Assembly: GCA_947359465.1 (NCBI GenBank)
Contig: OX375877.1
Location: 29,461,235 to 29,525,234 of the forward strand
Length of the DNA stretch: 64,000 nucleotides
Reading direction: 5' to 3'
From: Metellina segmentata
Taxonomy: Eukaryota; Arthropoda; Arachnida; Araneae; Tetragnathidae
A program made the position numbers and the translations under genes. Every line of letters starts with the position of its first letter. Within the stretch, counting starts at the first letter, position 1. This document shows positions 24,139-35,146 of the stretch, piece after piece. A model generated the notes under the pieces. The model did not search any database. It saw only the letters and a list, made by a program, of their open reading frames with translations, and had not been told where the DNA came from.

Positions 24139-24804
24139 CCAGTTTTAGGTAAAGTGCCTATATAATAAGAGTGGCGACATACGGGAAACATTTTCTGACT
24201 GGCTTAGAGACCTTTTCTACCGCCGGAGGCGGTTTTTTCCAAGCTCCCGTAGACTTAACATGGGAACTTTCTGTGTGTACGAGAAAAATGTGTTTATATT
24301 AAATTTAGAAGGAAATATCGCTTTTTCATGTTTCTTTTCGTGTTCTAGAATGATAGTTATTATTATTTTAGTGTTTTGTCAGTATAAATTTAAATACTTT
24401 TTAAGTAAATAGTTTTTTTTGAACAACATTGTGTTTCCCGCTACTTTGGCGATGTAAACATCGCGCCAAAGACAGTTAGCAAGTTTTAAACTTTTGATAA
24501 TGCGTTTTTTTTTTTTTTTAGCTGTTCCTTTATAAAAGGTTTACAATAGCGTATGCCAAATTGAATCATCAGTAAAGCAGAGGGGAAAAAAAAGCCATGC
24601 TTTATATAAAAAGAATAAATAAAATTTTACAAAAGTGTTATTTTTGATGCAAACTTTCATCTTTATTTTGCTGCTAGGTCTTGGAACAAAACCACCACAT
24701 CAACATTAATCTGTGGATTTGGATATAAATGCGTACAAATGCTGTTAACTATTTTCTATGTTCTATTATTATTCTTGTATGTTTAGGCCAATATTTGCTC
24801 ATAA

Positions 24805-24972
24805 TCACAACCGAAAGGGAAAATTTAAGAAGTAAGAATATTGATACGCGCTCCGTTCGCAATGCTTCGCGCATGCGCATTACAAACTTGCGCCGAGAGA
24901 GAAAGAGAGCGATATTACGCGAATCGTCTGCTTCTGACAAGAACAACGAATTTCAATTCGTACTCTCCACAG
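24805..24972 (-). mobile_element. Left (3') LTR, partial
   Basis: It matches 32957-33124 closely over 168 bp up to the terminal ctctccaca. The remaining part toward 24723 is unrelated to the other LTR. Confidence 0.75.
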
Positions 24973-25169
24973 AGTATCCCCCCAGTGAAAGAGGGATACC
25001 GAGGAACGATATAGTCATAATAGAGGATTATATACATTGAAAATATAAAAAACACAAATTTAAGAAAAATACGCACATTTTCGTAACAATAGAATGTGTT
25101 AAAAAAATTGAAAATGAATGAGTAAACACAAATATACAATGATAATCGTTAATATGTACAAATATAACA

Positions 25170-28100
25170 TTAAATATATTCAATAAGCCTTTTGGGGAAA
25201 TGTACGGTTCTTCCACTTCTTGTTGTGAGAGGTTGAACAGATTCCCTGGACTCTGTAGATTTAGAAGGCAAAGATAAGTTAATGTTGCTATCGTCACACA
25301 GAATATGAGCAGGTTTTACTCTGTCTAACGTGACAGAAATTGTTTTGCCATTCACAATAATCCGACAGTTCTTTTCCGAACGATCAAGAACAGGATGTGG
25401 TCCAGTATAAGGCTGAGACAATGGAGGTTTGTGACAGTCCACACGTAAAAACACATGAGAACATGTTTCCAATGAGGGATGAACATAGATTGAATCCTTG
25501 CAATGATTTGATGTTGCAATTGGATTTAAAGTTTGCATCAAGGTGCGAAGTTGATCTACGTATGATGGAAAGGATGTTGCAGAAACTTGTTCACTTAATA
25601 AAATGTCAGATGGTAAACGAAGTGTTGTTCAATATACAAGTTCTGCACACATAGCGTTAATATCGTTCTTTATTGCAGATCGCAATCCTAGCAAAACAAT
25701 TGGTAGTACCTCGATCCATTTTGTATGCTCATGGCATTTAAGAGCACTTTTGAGGTGACGATGAAAACGTTCTATTAACCCATTAGATTGGGGTCTATAC
25801 GCTGCGGAATGGATGTGGTTGGTTCCAAGCACTTTAGTTAGCTGTCTAAAGAGATTTGATTCGAAACTTCTGCCCTGATCTGTTGTTATTGTTGTAGGAC
25901 AGCCGAATCTAGAAATCCAACCACTTAATAGTGCTCGACAAACTGTTTCGGCAGTCATGTCAGTAGTCGGGATTACTTCAGGCCAGCGAGTGAAACGATC
26001 AGTTATCGTGAGGCAATAACGTTGGCCGTCAGATGATGGCAGTGGTCCAATAAAATCCAGATGTATATGGGAAAATCGAGCATCTGGTAGATTGAATGTA
26101 CCAAGTGGAGTCTTGGTGTGGCGATGGACTTTAGAACGTTGGCAAGGAATACAACATTGTACCTGCTCTTTAATCCATTTGTTCATTGCTGGCCAAACAT
26201 ATCGAGAAGTTATCAACTTATTTGTAGCGGATATTCCTGGATGGGAAAGTCCATGAAGTTGGTTAAATATGATATTTCGATATGATTGTGGGACAAATGG
26301 TCGAGGTTGTCCGGTGGACATGTCGCACAACAGTTCCAAATTAGCGATTGGAAAATAAGTCTTTTCCAAAATTAGTGAAGTGTCGTTTTTGGTTAGAATC
26401 GCCTTTAACTCTGAATCATTCGCTTGGGCTGAAGCAAATTCTTGAAAATTTAATGGAGAAGAGATAGTGTCAATTTCTATGCGAGATAATGCATCAGCGA
26501 CGACGTTGTTAGTGCCTTTTGTATGGCGGACATCTGTTGAAAATTGAGAGATATAGTCCAAATGACGGAGTTGTCTTGGCGAACACTTATCTGGCTTCTG
26601 CTTGAAGGCGTAAATCAAAGGCTTTTGATTGGTGAAAATGATGAAATCACGACCTTCGAGCATATGTCTGAAGCGTTTGACGGATGTGTATATTGCTAAT
26701 AGTTCTCTGTCATACGTGGACCAGTTCCGTTGGCTTTTGGAAAGCTTGGCTGATAGAAATGAAATAGGCTCTCAGGCATCTTTATTCAGTTGCATAAGAG
26801 TACCGCCAACAGCTAAATCGCTTGCATCGACCCAGACACTCAGCTTCGCTCCAGGTATCGGATGTTGCAGAAGAGTTGCACTTGCTAAGGCATTTTTAGC
26901 ATCCGTAAATGATTGCTCTGCCACATCAGTCCATTGAAGTAACTCATTAAGTTTGGTTACTGTAATTCGTTTAGATTTCTTTTTATTTTTGACGCCTTCT
27001 AAGAATTTATTTAAAGGGGCTAATATATGAGCTGCTTTGGGTACAAAACGTCTGTAGAAATTAAATAATCCAAGGAAACGCCTTAATTGTGTGATAGTGG
27101 TTGGCTTTGGAAAATTTTTGATGCATTCTACACGTTCTGGCAGAGGCTCAATACCCGATTCGGAAACTTTAAAACCTAAGAAATCAATGGAGGAGACTCC
27201 AAAAACGCATTTTGATGGTTTTAAAGTAAGGCCATAATGTTGTATTCGTTCACATAAAATCTGTAGATGTTCGATATGCTCTTCTGATGATCGAGAAGCC
27301 ACTAATATGTCATCAACAAAAGCATAAACGAAAGGGAGGTTTCGAGTTACTTCATTGATAAATCGTTGAAAAGTAGATGCGGCGTTACACAGACCAAATT
27401 CCATACGTAAGCTTTCGTATAAACCAAAGGGTGTAATAATGGCAGTTTTATGAACATCCTCTGGATTTACAGGGATTTGATGATACGCTTTCATGAGATC
27501 TATGTGCGAAAAATTTTTTGTGCCATGTAGGTTCGATGTAAAATCTAAAATATTTGGTACACCGTAATTGTCTTTGATTGTTTGAGCATTAAGTGCTCGA
27601 TAGTCACCAACAGGTCTCCATTCAGAGCTATCTTTTTTCGGTACCATGTGCGAAGGAGATGCGTAATTGCTTTGCGAGGGGCGCATGTGGCCTAATTGGA
27701 TCATTGTTTTGAATTCCTCCTTAGCAATGTGTAAGCGGTCAGGTGCAAGTCTGCGGGCTTTGGCCGTTACGGGCGGACCAGTCGTGTTGATGTAATGAAC
27801 AACTGAATGTTTTATCTCCTGATCCGGGCGTGGAGGTCGTGTGATTTCTGTAAATTCCATTAACAATTTATGGTATACACTATTACCAGATACCGTTTTT
27901 ACGGAATGGATGCTACTGTTGCGCATTATACCGTCAGTGTTTATGTTTGTTTGTGCATCATTCAATTTATGCTGCACTAAATTTGGCACTAGGTTAAAAT
28001 TGTACAGAAAATCGGCGCCTATTATGGGAGTGGACACATTTCCAACTAAAAATGTCCATGTGAATACGCGTCTCAAACCTAGATCTAAGGAGAGAGTCTG

Positions 28101-28274
28101 TGATGTGTATACATGGATGGGGAAAGTGTTTGCTGCGGAAAGAGTCATTTCCGAGCCATTTCTCCTTTGTAATTTTGATGCGGGAAGTATGGAAACGTCA
28201 GAACCTGTGTCGATTAAATACTGTATATTAGTACGTCTGTCGCGTACGAATAGGCGATGAGAATTTTTGGGCAA
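25170..28274 (-). pseudogene. Gypsy pol (protease-RT-RNase H-integrase), broken
   Basis: Three consecutive reverse-strand pieces. 28274-26772 holds an aspartic protease (LIDTGSDVSILP) and reverse transcriptase with an FVDD active site. 26663-25629 holds the end of RNase H (VADALSR) and integrase, with an HHCC finger, catalytic-region motifs [16 protein letters not shown] and NGLIERFHR. 25541-25170 holds the integrase C-terminal domain (YTGPHPVLDRSEK). A stop near 26772 within the RNase H region and a frame change near 25541-25629 mean no single full polyprotein can be made as the sequence stands. Confidence 0.9.
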
Positions 28275-28288
28275 GGTGGTAGTCGCCT

Positions 28289-28917
28289 CTACACCAGACC
28301 TCGGTCGTTTTTTTTAAATTTGCAGGGAGGTGTGCATTTTTGGGCCTTTTCGCCAAATTTAAAATGATACCAACATTGGTCGTGTTGGTTTTGGCTGGAT
28401 CGCGATTTGCTGCGATTACCCGGCGCGTGATGTTGTATTAATTGCACACCAACGAACACCACAAATGGTGACCCGGACGTGATGTTGCTTATTATGACTG
28501 CGGCTGCTGCCACGAGAAAGGTTATCTATGCGCAGATTTAATTTTTCAATTTCTGCAAATAATCGATCTTCCATGGAAACTGAGTCAACTGAGCAAGCAC
28601 TTACCGGCATCGGCGTCACTTCCAGTACTCGGTCGGCCACTTCCGCTGCTTTCTCGATCGTCAGAGGAGTTATGGCTGCAAGAATGGACTGTGCTCGCGT
28701 TGGCAGATGCGTTTGAAAAAGTTCGAGCATGAGCTCGTCTGGCACTTGATGCGATTCGGCACGTCGCTTCATGATGCGGAGCAATTCAGTAGGCTTCCTG
28801 TCTCCTAATTGTTCGCCAGCTAAAAGTTTCCGAATTTCCTGGTGTGATGATTCGCCACTTCGGTTGATTAGTTCCCTTTTGATATGTTGGTAAGGGTCGG
28901 TCGGGTCCGGCTTCGTG
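28289..28917 (-). pseudogene. Gypsy gag, C-terminal part, with templated insertion
   Basis: Reverse-strand reading gives capsid-type sequence (KRELINRSG, LLAGEQLGDRKPTELL, ELFQTHLP) and then a short zinc-knuckle-like CWYHFKFGEKAQKC near 28350-28380. Between them, at about 28430-28485, lies a ~45-bp segment homologous, in opposite orientation, to the LTR/primer-site junction at 32870-32915. It shifts the frame. The upstream gag continues only beyond the 3.65-kb insertion, at 32575-32767. Confidence 0.8.
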
Positions 28918-28936
28918 GACTGCGGAAAGCGATATT

Positions 28937-29300
28937 TAGGCAGAGTCCGAAAATCGATAATCTGGCAAAGTCCGGGAATCATTGATGATTGGATAAAACC
29001 ATTTATAGGAATTCTGGGGAAACCGGTAAACTTTGATATTTTCGGAAAATTCCAAATTCTGAAAATTCGGCTAAGTCCAAATTTCGAAAATTTCGGCAGA
29101 GTCCAAACATCGAATTTTCGGATGAGTCAAAAATCTTTTGATATTTCGGTAGAGTCCGTGTTCGGAACTATGGCAAAAGACATAATATTTGATATGTTCG
29201 GAAAACTCCACATTTCGAAAATTTTGTCAGAGTCCAGAAATTCTGAAAAATCGGCCAAAGTCCAAATTTCGAAAATTTTGACAAAGACCAAAAAAAGGCT
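28937..29300 (+). repeat. Degenerate ~28-bp repeats (GGCAGAGTCCAAA type)
   Basis: About nine partial repeats of the pattern ggcagagtccaaatttcgaa occur at irregular spacing (for example near 28938, 28965, 29070, 29095, 29224 and 29253). They leave a long but low-complexity open frame that I do not regard as a gene. Confidence 0.6.
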
Positions 29301-29811
29301 TTCGGAGCGGGGGATTCATGCAAGTGCGGATATACTGACACGAGAAGTTTTCTTGACTTTGGAAAAATCCTTGACCCTCGGGACTTGGAAAAAATCATGG
29401 TCTTGGGAAATTTTTCAAATCATATTATACACCGAGGCACATTTGTACCCCCGCTCAAGTAACGGCAGGGACCTCCTCGTGGTGCGGTCTGGTAATTGAC
29501 TGATTAACGTCAGTCAAGCTAACTCCTGCTCGTTTACGTATGGCTCCTTTAGGCGACTCTGGTTTAAACCGGTATACTTGAGGGTAGAAGGAACGCTTGC
29601 CAAGCCGCCCTGACCTAAGATAACTGAAACTCACAGATGAACCGAGGCTTCACAACTGAGAACCTTGTTCGAAGAAGGGAAGAATGCCTAAACCTTGTAC
29701 CTTGGTACGCCCCTTCCGCTTCGATGGAGTGAGAAGGGAGACCCGGTTAAACCCACCAGGGTTGCCGGAGTTGCCCGTAAGGACACTGGTTGGTAACAGA
29801 AGCGGCTCATT

Positions 29812-30667
29812 CCCATGATAGTACTTTACGCAAGTTCAATTTGATTGGCTAGTTTCACGGGCTTGGCTTCACTAGGATATCTCGCCAATCTGATTGTTGC
29901 AGTAACCATTTGATTTTGAATATGCGCGTTGTTTCGTAGAAATACAATACATACACTAGCGCCTCAGCGTACAGCGTAAGTGTCCGACAAGTTGACTGTG
30001 ATTTGCTCCTCATTTTCATATATATGTTGTATGGTTGTTAGTAGTATTTCTTGCCAACTTATATTAAAGGGTACTTATACTTTAAAGAGCATCTTTTCGC
30101 GAAGCAACGATGGCCTAACGGCTAAAGTCACCCACATTCAGATTAGCGTCGGCAGCGGAGGATGACTACCCCAGTTCGAACCCAGCTGGCGGAAAACTTT
30201 TTAGATCCTCCAAATTATTTTTAAAAATTCAAATTTAATTCCTTTTCTTTCTAATTTACTTTTCCCAATTTTTAATACCCTTTTTATATTTTTCCAAGCT
30301 TCCGTTGATTTTACATAAATAATCTAAGAACCACTCCTGAACTCACTACCAACTGATATTTTTCCGCCCCTCTGCCGTCCCCTTTGCTTTAGGATGATTG
30401 TGTCGTATCCACCGCTGGCTTAGGACCATTCTGATGTAACAAAAAGCATACATAAAACACTAACTTATATAATTATTAACTTTTTTATAAAAGGATACAA
30501 TTTTCGGCTCCCACCTCTACCCACCCATAGCCATGGATCTGAAAAGAAAAGAAGAAAGCACAAAGGAAGAGATAAATCGCCAACAGAAGAATTCTCATGA
30601 CTACGTATCTAGGTCATGTGATCCGATTAGCCAATCAAGTTGGACTTGCGTAAAGTCCTATCATAGG
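29812..30667. mobile_element. ~855-bp MITE nested in the GC-rich block
   Basis: Inverted ends: left catgatagtactttacgcaa and, reversed from the right, ctatgataggactttacgca, continuing through gttnaanttgattggcta. No transposase. A tRNA-like box pair lies inside. Confidence 0.65.
30105..30190 (+). other. tRNA-like RNA polymerase III box pair
   Basis: TGGCCTAACGG at 30111-30121 fits an A box and AGTTCGAACCC at 30173-30183 fits a B box, about 50 nt apart. The acceptor and T stems do not fold into a convincing tRNA, so this is at most a decayed tRNA or a SINE-type promoter. Confidence 0.3.
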
Positions 30668-32574
30668 ATTGAGGCGCCTGTTTCGTAACCAGGGCAGAAG
30701 GCTGTCGTTTTTTGGTGTTGTTGGAAGAGTCGCCCCTTATAAGAGGCGCGGGGTAGAGCCGTGGGCTCGAGGCTCACCCCTTGGTGCGGATGTTTTAGGC
30801 TGAACCGCTCTAAACAGGGATCGCTAAGGCGTCTTGTGGCTGGGGACGTCGAAAGTCGGCCAGGTGCTCAGGCTTCTGTGTCTAGCAAACGTGGTCCGGA
30901 ATTGATATCGGCAGACACCCGCCGCTCGGACCGTGAGGTCACTTGATCAAGCGGAATGCCGGTTGGAGCCGAGGCTGCTTTCACCGGTACTCTCGGGTTC
31001 CGTGTTACCGGAATAGCCGATGGTGGGCGGTGGGTGCTTCTCTCGTCGTGGGGCCGAGAGCTGATTGATTTTATTCGGAGGTACCTGGTCGGGGCTGGCG
31101 GGCTTCCGGTAGGCGGCTGGCGATTTCGGATTACTTTCCGACGGCTGGTTATCGGTTCGGGCCGGCTAGGGTAAGGCTGTAGGCTCGTCGGGAGTAGTGA
31201 CCCGGCGGGTAGGGGCAGGCCGCAATCCTTCCGGTCAAGTAGCGGCAGGAACCTCCTAAAGGTGCCACCCGGTTACTAGGATGGCTGGAGACTGTCCTAC
31301 TAGGTTTTGACTGCTCTCCGGACCTACCTTAGTCAAATACCTGCCCGCTTACGAATTTAGGCTATCTGGTAGGCGGCAGAAGACTACATATCACCGTGGA
31401 TGATGGTTCCAGTACTACCGCCCCCGGGCCGGACATTAGGGTGAGAGAACAGTCTGCTGTCCTGCTGGGCTACTGAGGAGGGGGCACTCTCCTAGTAGAT
31501 GCCCGGTGGTTCTCTTCAATGCCGCTTAGGCATTATACACCCATCCGAGGTGTACACGCTACTGTCCGTTGAGGAAGTAGTCGTGGGTCAACCCAGACGG
31601 AAAGCTGGTGGTGGCTTTTAATGTCCGGGAAGACTGTCCGTAGGGATGATAGCAAGATCAAGGGGCCGAGGACCCGAGATCCGGGCAAAAGGATCGGGGG
31701 AGGGCTCTGCGCACTTGGGGCGGTGTGCATCCTGAACGAAGTAATTGATAAACAGTTAGTAACTTGTTATCAGTTTACGTAGACAATGCTTGGGGTCCCT
31801 AAGTGGACGCGTGTTGGTTCCAAGGAATGAAGAGTGATGGCCCCCACCACTCGGACCGCGGCTCTTTCTGGAGTTGCAAGGGGACTCCATAACTCCGAAG
31901 ATCATGGGTCTATCCGTGTAGGAGGAATATGTCAGTCTCTAAGTGGCGAAGCCGCTCTAGCCAGCAGGCTATCGGTTTGGGTCGTAGGAACTGGCACAGG
32001 GCGATGCCGCTGTTCCTGCGATCAAGTAGCGACAGGAACCTCCTTAGGTGCCACACGGAAACTAGCGGTGTCGGGACCACTCCCCGGCTGCCCTAGGCCA
32101 ATACCTGTACGCTAACGAAAGAAGGCTATCTGGCGGACGGCAAGGGTCAGCAAGACTCCATAGATGATGGTATCGGTTGCCCACGGTACCGGATAAACAG
32201 GATGTTGGGGCAGCCTGCTGTTCCGTTGGGCTACTCAGGAATGCCGATAGGTTCCTAGGAGATGCCTGGGTGTGCGCCTCTGACGCACCTCGGCACGAAT
32301 CTATGAAGAAAACTTTTCCGGCTCGAAACGGACCTAAGGTTGACTGATATCATTGAGCCGGACCACATATCTTCAGCGCACACATTCCGGGGTCGACCAC
32401 GTCCACGCCCTATCGTGTTCATCCTGGGCAGATAAGGGTTTTTCGGACGGCGCGTCACCAGGCCCACTTCTCCATTATCTCATTAGAGGCTTTCCCTAGC
32501 TTCGGCTAATCCGCTGTGGGTTTTCAGTAACTCGGTACGGAGGGGTCTGCTTCCATTCGAAGGAAGGAAGGTCC

Positions 32575-32767
32575 GGCTTCGTGATGACGTCGCGAACTGT
32601 CGACGCTGCTTCTGGAGGAAGGTTGGATGCAATGTAGTTAAACTTGGTACGATTGTCCGTTATTGGTTTGGGTACTCCTAATTCGAACGTACTCTCACAC
32701 ATGTGGAACCAAAGTGCAGGATCGCTGAAGTTGTAGGACGGAATTTTCACCGCGCTGACGTCGGTCA
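32575..32767 (-). pseudogene. Gypsy gag, N-terminal part
   Basis: From ATG at 32767 (reverse strand) the reading is MTDVSAVKIPSYNFSDPALWFHM in two overlapping halves, then NYIASNLPPEAASTVRDV, the typical start of arthropod Gypsy gag. It ends at the inserted block. The other part resumes at 28917 with KPDPTDPYQ. Confidence 0.8.
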
Positions 32768-32874
32768 TTTTTAAGTCCAAGGCTTCACAGCACGTTGAAG
32801 AAAAGTAATGGATAATTTTTAAAAATATATCCGGATTCAGGTATTGTGCGTTCTTTAATAGCGGGTCACCATTT

Positions 32875-33124
32875 GTGGTGTTAGTTGGTGTGCAATTAAT
32901 ACAACATAAATTAGAACACAATAATTTATTCCACAAGACGAAAAGAGACACAAGACGAACACAACCGAAAGGGAAAAATTAAGAAGTAAGAATATTGATA
33001 CGCGCTCCGTTCGCAATGCTTCGCGCATGCGCATTACAAACTTGCGCCGAGAGAGAAAGAGCGATATTACGCGAATCGTCTGCTTCTGACAAGAACAACG
33101 AATTTCAATTCGTACTCTCCACAA
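32875..33124 (-). mobile_element. Right (5') LTR of the reverse-strand Gypsy element
   Basis: Read on the reverse strand it starts TGTGGAGAGTACG at 33124 and ends CACCACA at 32875, giving TG...CA ends over 250 bp. It contains AATAAA (gtggaataaatta), and a TGGTGACCC primer-site candidate follows directly. Confidence 0.8.
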
Positions 33125-33242
33125 GCCCAACAACCTTTTTGGGGACGAATCTGGTAGAAAAATGGCTGCCGCGCATGTGCATTGGGCCAAATTTGGTCCC
33201 TTGTCGCCACTCTTATTATATAGGCACTCTAGTTTTAGGCAA

Positions 33243-34014
33243 TTGACAATTTGTTTCTCCTACTTGGATTTTCGTTCCCCTTGCAGTAAAAGGCAGTTTT
33301 TCTCGACGTGGTAATTTGTCATTGCAAAACTGGCCAGATCTTGATGTACGAGGTATCTACCAAAATTAACCAGGTCCTGGACTAGATAACTCGACAAAAC
33401 TACTTGAAGAATTAAGCAATTAGATTTGACGTCAAAACACTCTTGATCGATTTCGTGCGCACCTTCTAAAGACTGGTAACCAAAGAACTTGACTGGTAGC
33501 AGCCAAATCAAAACAAATGAGGAAGGCATATTGTTTGAAAACAGTTCTCTGTTAACTGTGAACTTATTTATTCGGTAAAATGTGCCATTGATGTATGTAA
33601 AATAATTTTATGTATTCTTTGGAGATAAAGTTGCTCATCTAAATCATGCTTATAAAATGAATCTGAAACGTATAAAATAAACAAAATTGTTTCCCTGTGT
33701 GAGGTAAGCTAACATTTTTAACATAACCTAACAACATTTCGACTGACATCATAGACCTTGTTACTTTTTCAAATTAGATATTATTTCTAACTAAATGTTT
33801 CGGTAAATTCTAGTTGACGGTATTACCTTGAAAGTGGTGTTATTTTCGTCGCAACGACGTAAAGATATGATCGCCAGGTCTTGTCGCTCTTACGGGCAGA
33901 ATGAGATAACCGTAACCAGAAAGAAGAGTGTAATCCATCCATACAATAATCAAACTTACGCCATGCTCAAGGTAATACAATCAGCTAGATTCAACTAACG
34001 TTGTGAAGCTGTTA
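33243..34014. other. Non-coding stretch with degenerate GATCTTGA repeats
   Basis: 33320-33420 contains ctggccagatcttgatgtacgaggtatc and a second degenerate unit (accaggtcctggactagataac), resembling the repeats at 43693-43835 and 47449-47612. No gene supported. Confidence 0.5.
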
Positions 34015-34483
34015 TACAGAGTGTCCATAAAGTCTTATAATTAAAAAAAAAAAATGAACCAACCATCATTTTCCAGTGAGACAGTTCACCAGCACATTGA
34101 GGACTGCATGTTTGTGGGTTCCTAGTTGAAACATTTCCAGACCGGTGGATTGGAAGTGGAGGGGGGGGGGGCAATTTCCTGGCCACCTCGTTCACCAGAT
34201 ATCCCCCCCCTCGACTTCTTTCTATGGGGTTATGTTAAAGATATCGTGTATAGAACAAAGGTACTCGACATCACTAATCTAAAGCAGAGGATCACTGATG
34301 CCATTTCCACATGGCAAGAAATCGAGTACAGTCTTGATGCGCTTCGTGCAACTAATGGTGCCTATACAGAGGTGTATTAAATTAGGCAAAAATACATGCG
34401 TTTCTCATTTTATAGTTTCCAATGATCTGTCTTTGCATTTGTAATAAATGTTTGAAAGTAAAGAAACTAATGGACACCCTGTA
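34015..34483 (+). mobile_element. Internally deleted mariner-like element
   Basis: Ends read tacagagtgtccataaagt (left) and, reversed, tacagggtgtccattagt (right). Inside is only the C-terminal part of a transposase, with the motif PPRSPDIPPLDFFLWGYVKD at 34180-34240, where the last catalytic residue lies. A run of guanines at 34162-34170 sits at a frame change. At 0.47 kb it cannot be autonomous. Confidence 0.8.
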
Positions 34484-34614
34484 AACTGTTTCGCTTACTT
34501 AGCAGTTATCTTACCACTAAGTCTTTCGTAAAACTAAATAACACGATTCAGACCACTCACCAAATGGCGATTTTTAGTCGCTAAACGGCTTTTTTGGATA
34601 AACCGGATGTACGT

Positions 34615-34977
34615 GCATGGGGGGGGGTTTCAACCCAATTCATATAAAGAAGTTTTTTTAAAGTATAAAGATATGAGTTTTCACGAATTAATTCTTTATT
34701 AGTAACAACTCAAACTGTTCATAACTTAATTTAAATTAATGTTTTATTAGTGTAATAAACATAGCCGTCAGGGAGGGGGGGGGGTTCAACCCCTACCCCG
34801 TTCAGTTGAGAAAAATTTTGCTAATATATATATAATAGGTTTTTTACAAATTAAACCCTTGTTAATAAATACACAAACTATTCATAACGTAATAAACTTG
34901 CGTAATAAACATAGTCGTAACCAGGGGGGTTAGGGTTTCAACCCTCCCCCCATTCAGTTGAAAAAAATTTTGCTAAT
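34615..34977 (+). repeat. Dispersed GGGGTTCAACCCC repeat, tandem units (copy 2)
   Basis: Units begin near 34615, 34765 and 34909 (catag..gtaaccagggggg, then ggtttcaaccc, cattcagttgagaaaaattttgctaata), a period of about 145-150 bp. Same family as 12090-12425 and 39240-39500. Confidence 0.7.

Positions 34978-35048
<71 letters not shown>
34978..35048 (+). repeat. (CA)n(TA)n microsatellite
   Basis: About 20 bp of CA dinucleotides pass directly into about 50 bp of TA dinucleotides, beside the terminus of a Tc1-like element that targets TA. Confidence 0.95.
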
Positions 35049-35053
<5 letters not shown>

Positions 35054-35146
35054 AAAAATCGACGCACCAAGAAGGAATCATCCGATTGCTTTGAAATTTC
35101 GTATGCAAAAATTTTTTTGATCAAATATTCAAATGATTAAAATTTG

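Larger units (their letters stand above)
29450..32290 (+). repeat. Large diverged repeat units, ~0.8-0.9 kb
   Basis: The phrase caagtagcggcaggaacctcc starts units near 29453, 31228 and 32018. The last two share a long ordered series (aggtgccac, aatacctg, ggctatctgg, gatgatgg, ctgctgtcc, gggctactnagga, agatgcc). The 29453-31228 interval is 1.78 kb but falls to about 0.92 kb when the nested MITE is removed, close to the 0.79 kb between the other two. Confidence 0.65.
28918..32569. mobile_element. GC-rich block inserted in gag, 14-bp target duplication
   Basis: A perfect 14-bp direct repeat ggtccggcttcgtg flanks the block (28904-28917 and 32570-32583). Removing the block and one copy restores collinear gag. 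The 3,652-bp insert is much more GC-rich than its surroundings. It has no credible protein, contains degenerate short repeats (28937-29300), large diverged repeat units (29450-32290) and a MITE (29812-30667). Fourteen-base duplications suggest a retroposon such as a LINE-derived or non-coding element. Class unknown. Confidence 0.7.
24805..33124 (-). mobile_element. Reverse-strand Ty3/Gypsy retrotransposon, disrupted
   Basis: The right LTR (5' LTR of the element) spans about 32875-33124 and the left LTR shares 24805-24972 with it, including gcatgcgcattacaaacttg and ttcaattcgtactctccaca. Next to the right LTR is a TGGTGACCC primer-binding-like site. A G-rich polypurine tract lies beside the left LTR (about 24973-25000). 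Between them are gag and pol on the reverse strand. The left LTR lacks homology over its last ~80 bp, so it is truncated or replaced. A 3.65-kb block has inserted in gag. Confidence 0.85.
24153..33228. repeat. 27-bp inverted repeats bracketing the Gypsy block
   Basis: AGTGCCTATATAATAAGAGT... at 24153-24179 is repeated perfectly inverted at 33202-33228 (…ATAGGCACT). Outside them are similar 14-mers: ccagttttaggtaa (24139-24152) and ctagttttaggcaa (33229-33242), differing at two sites, as a target duplication would. Either the Gypsy element inserted into a transposon with these ends, or the arms mark some other rearrangement. No transposase for such an element is visible. Confidence 0.5.

Noticed and set aside
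28915..29499. 194-codon open frame
   Set aside because: Its regularity comes from the ~28-bp degenerate DNA repeat; the protein is low-complexity and unlike any family I know.
30761..32467. Several open frames in the GC-rich block
   Set aside because: GC-rich DNA has few stops; none shows a known domain and the repeat units are not conserved in any one frame.
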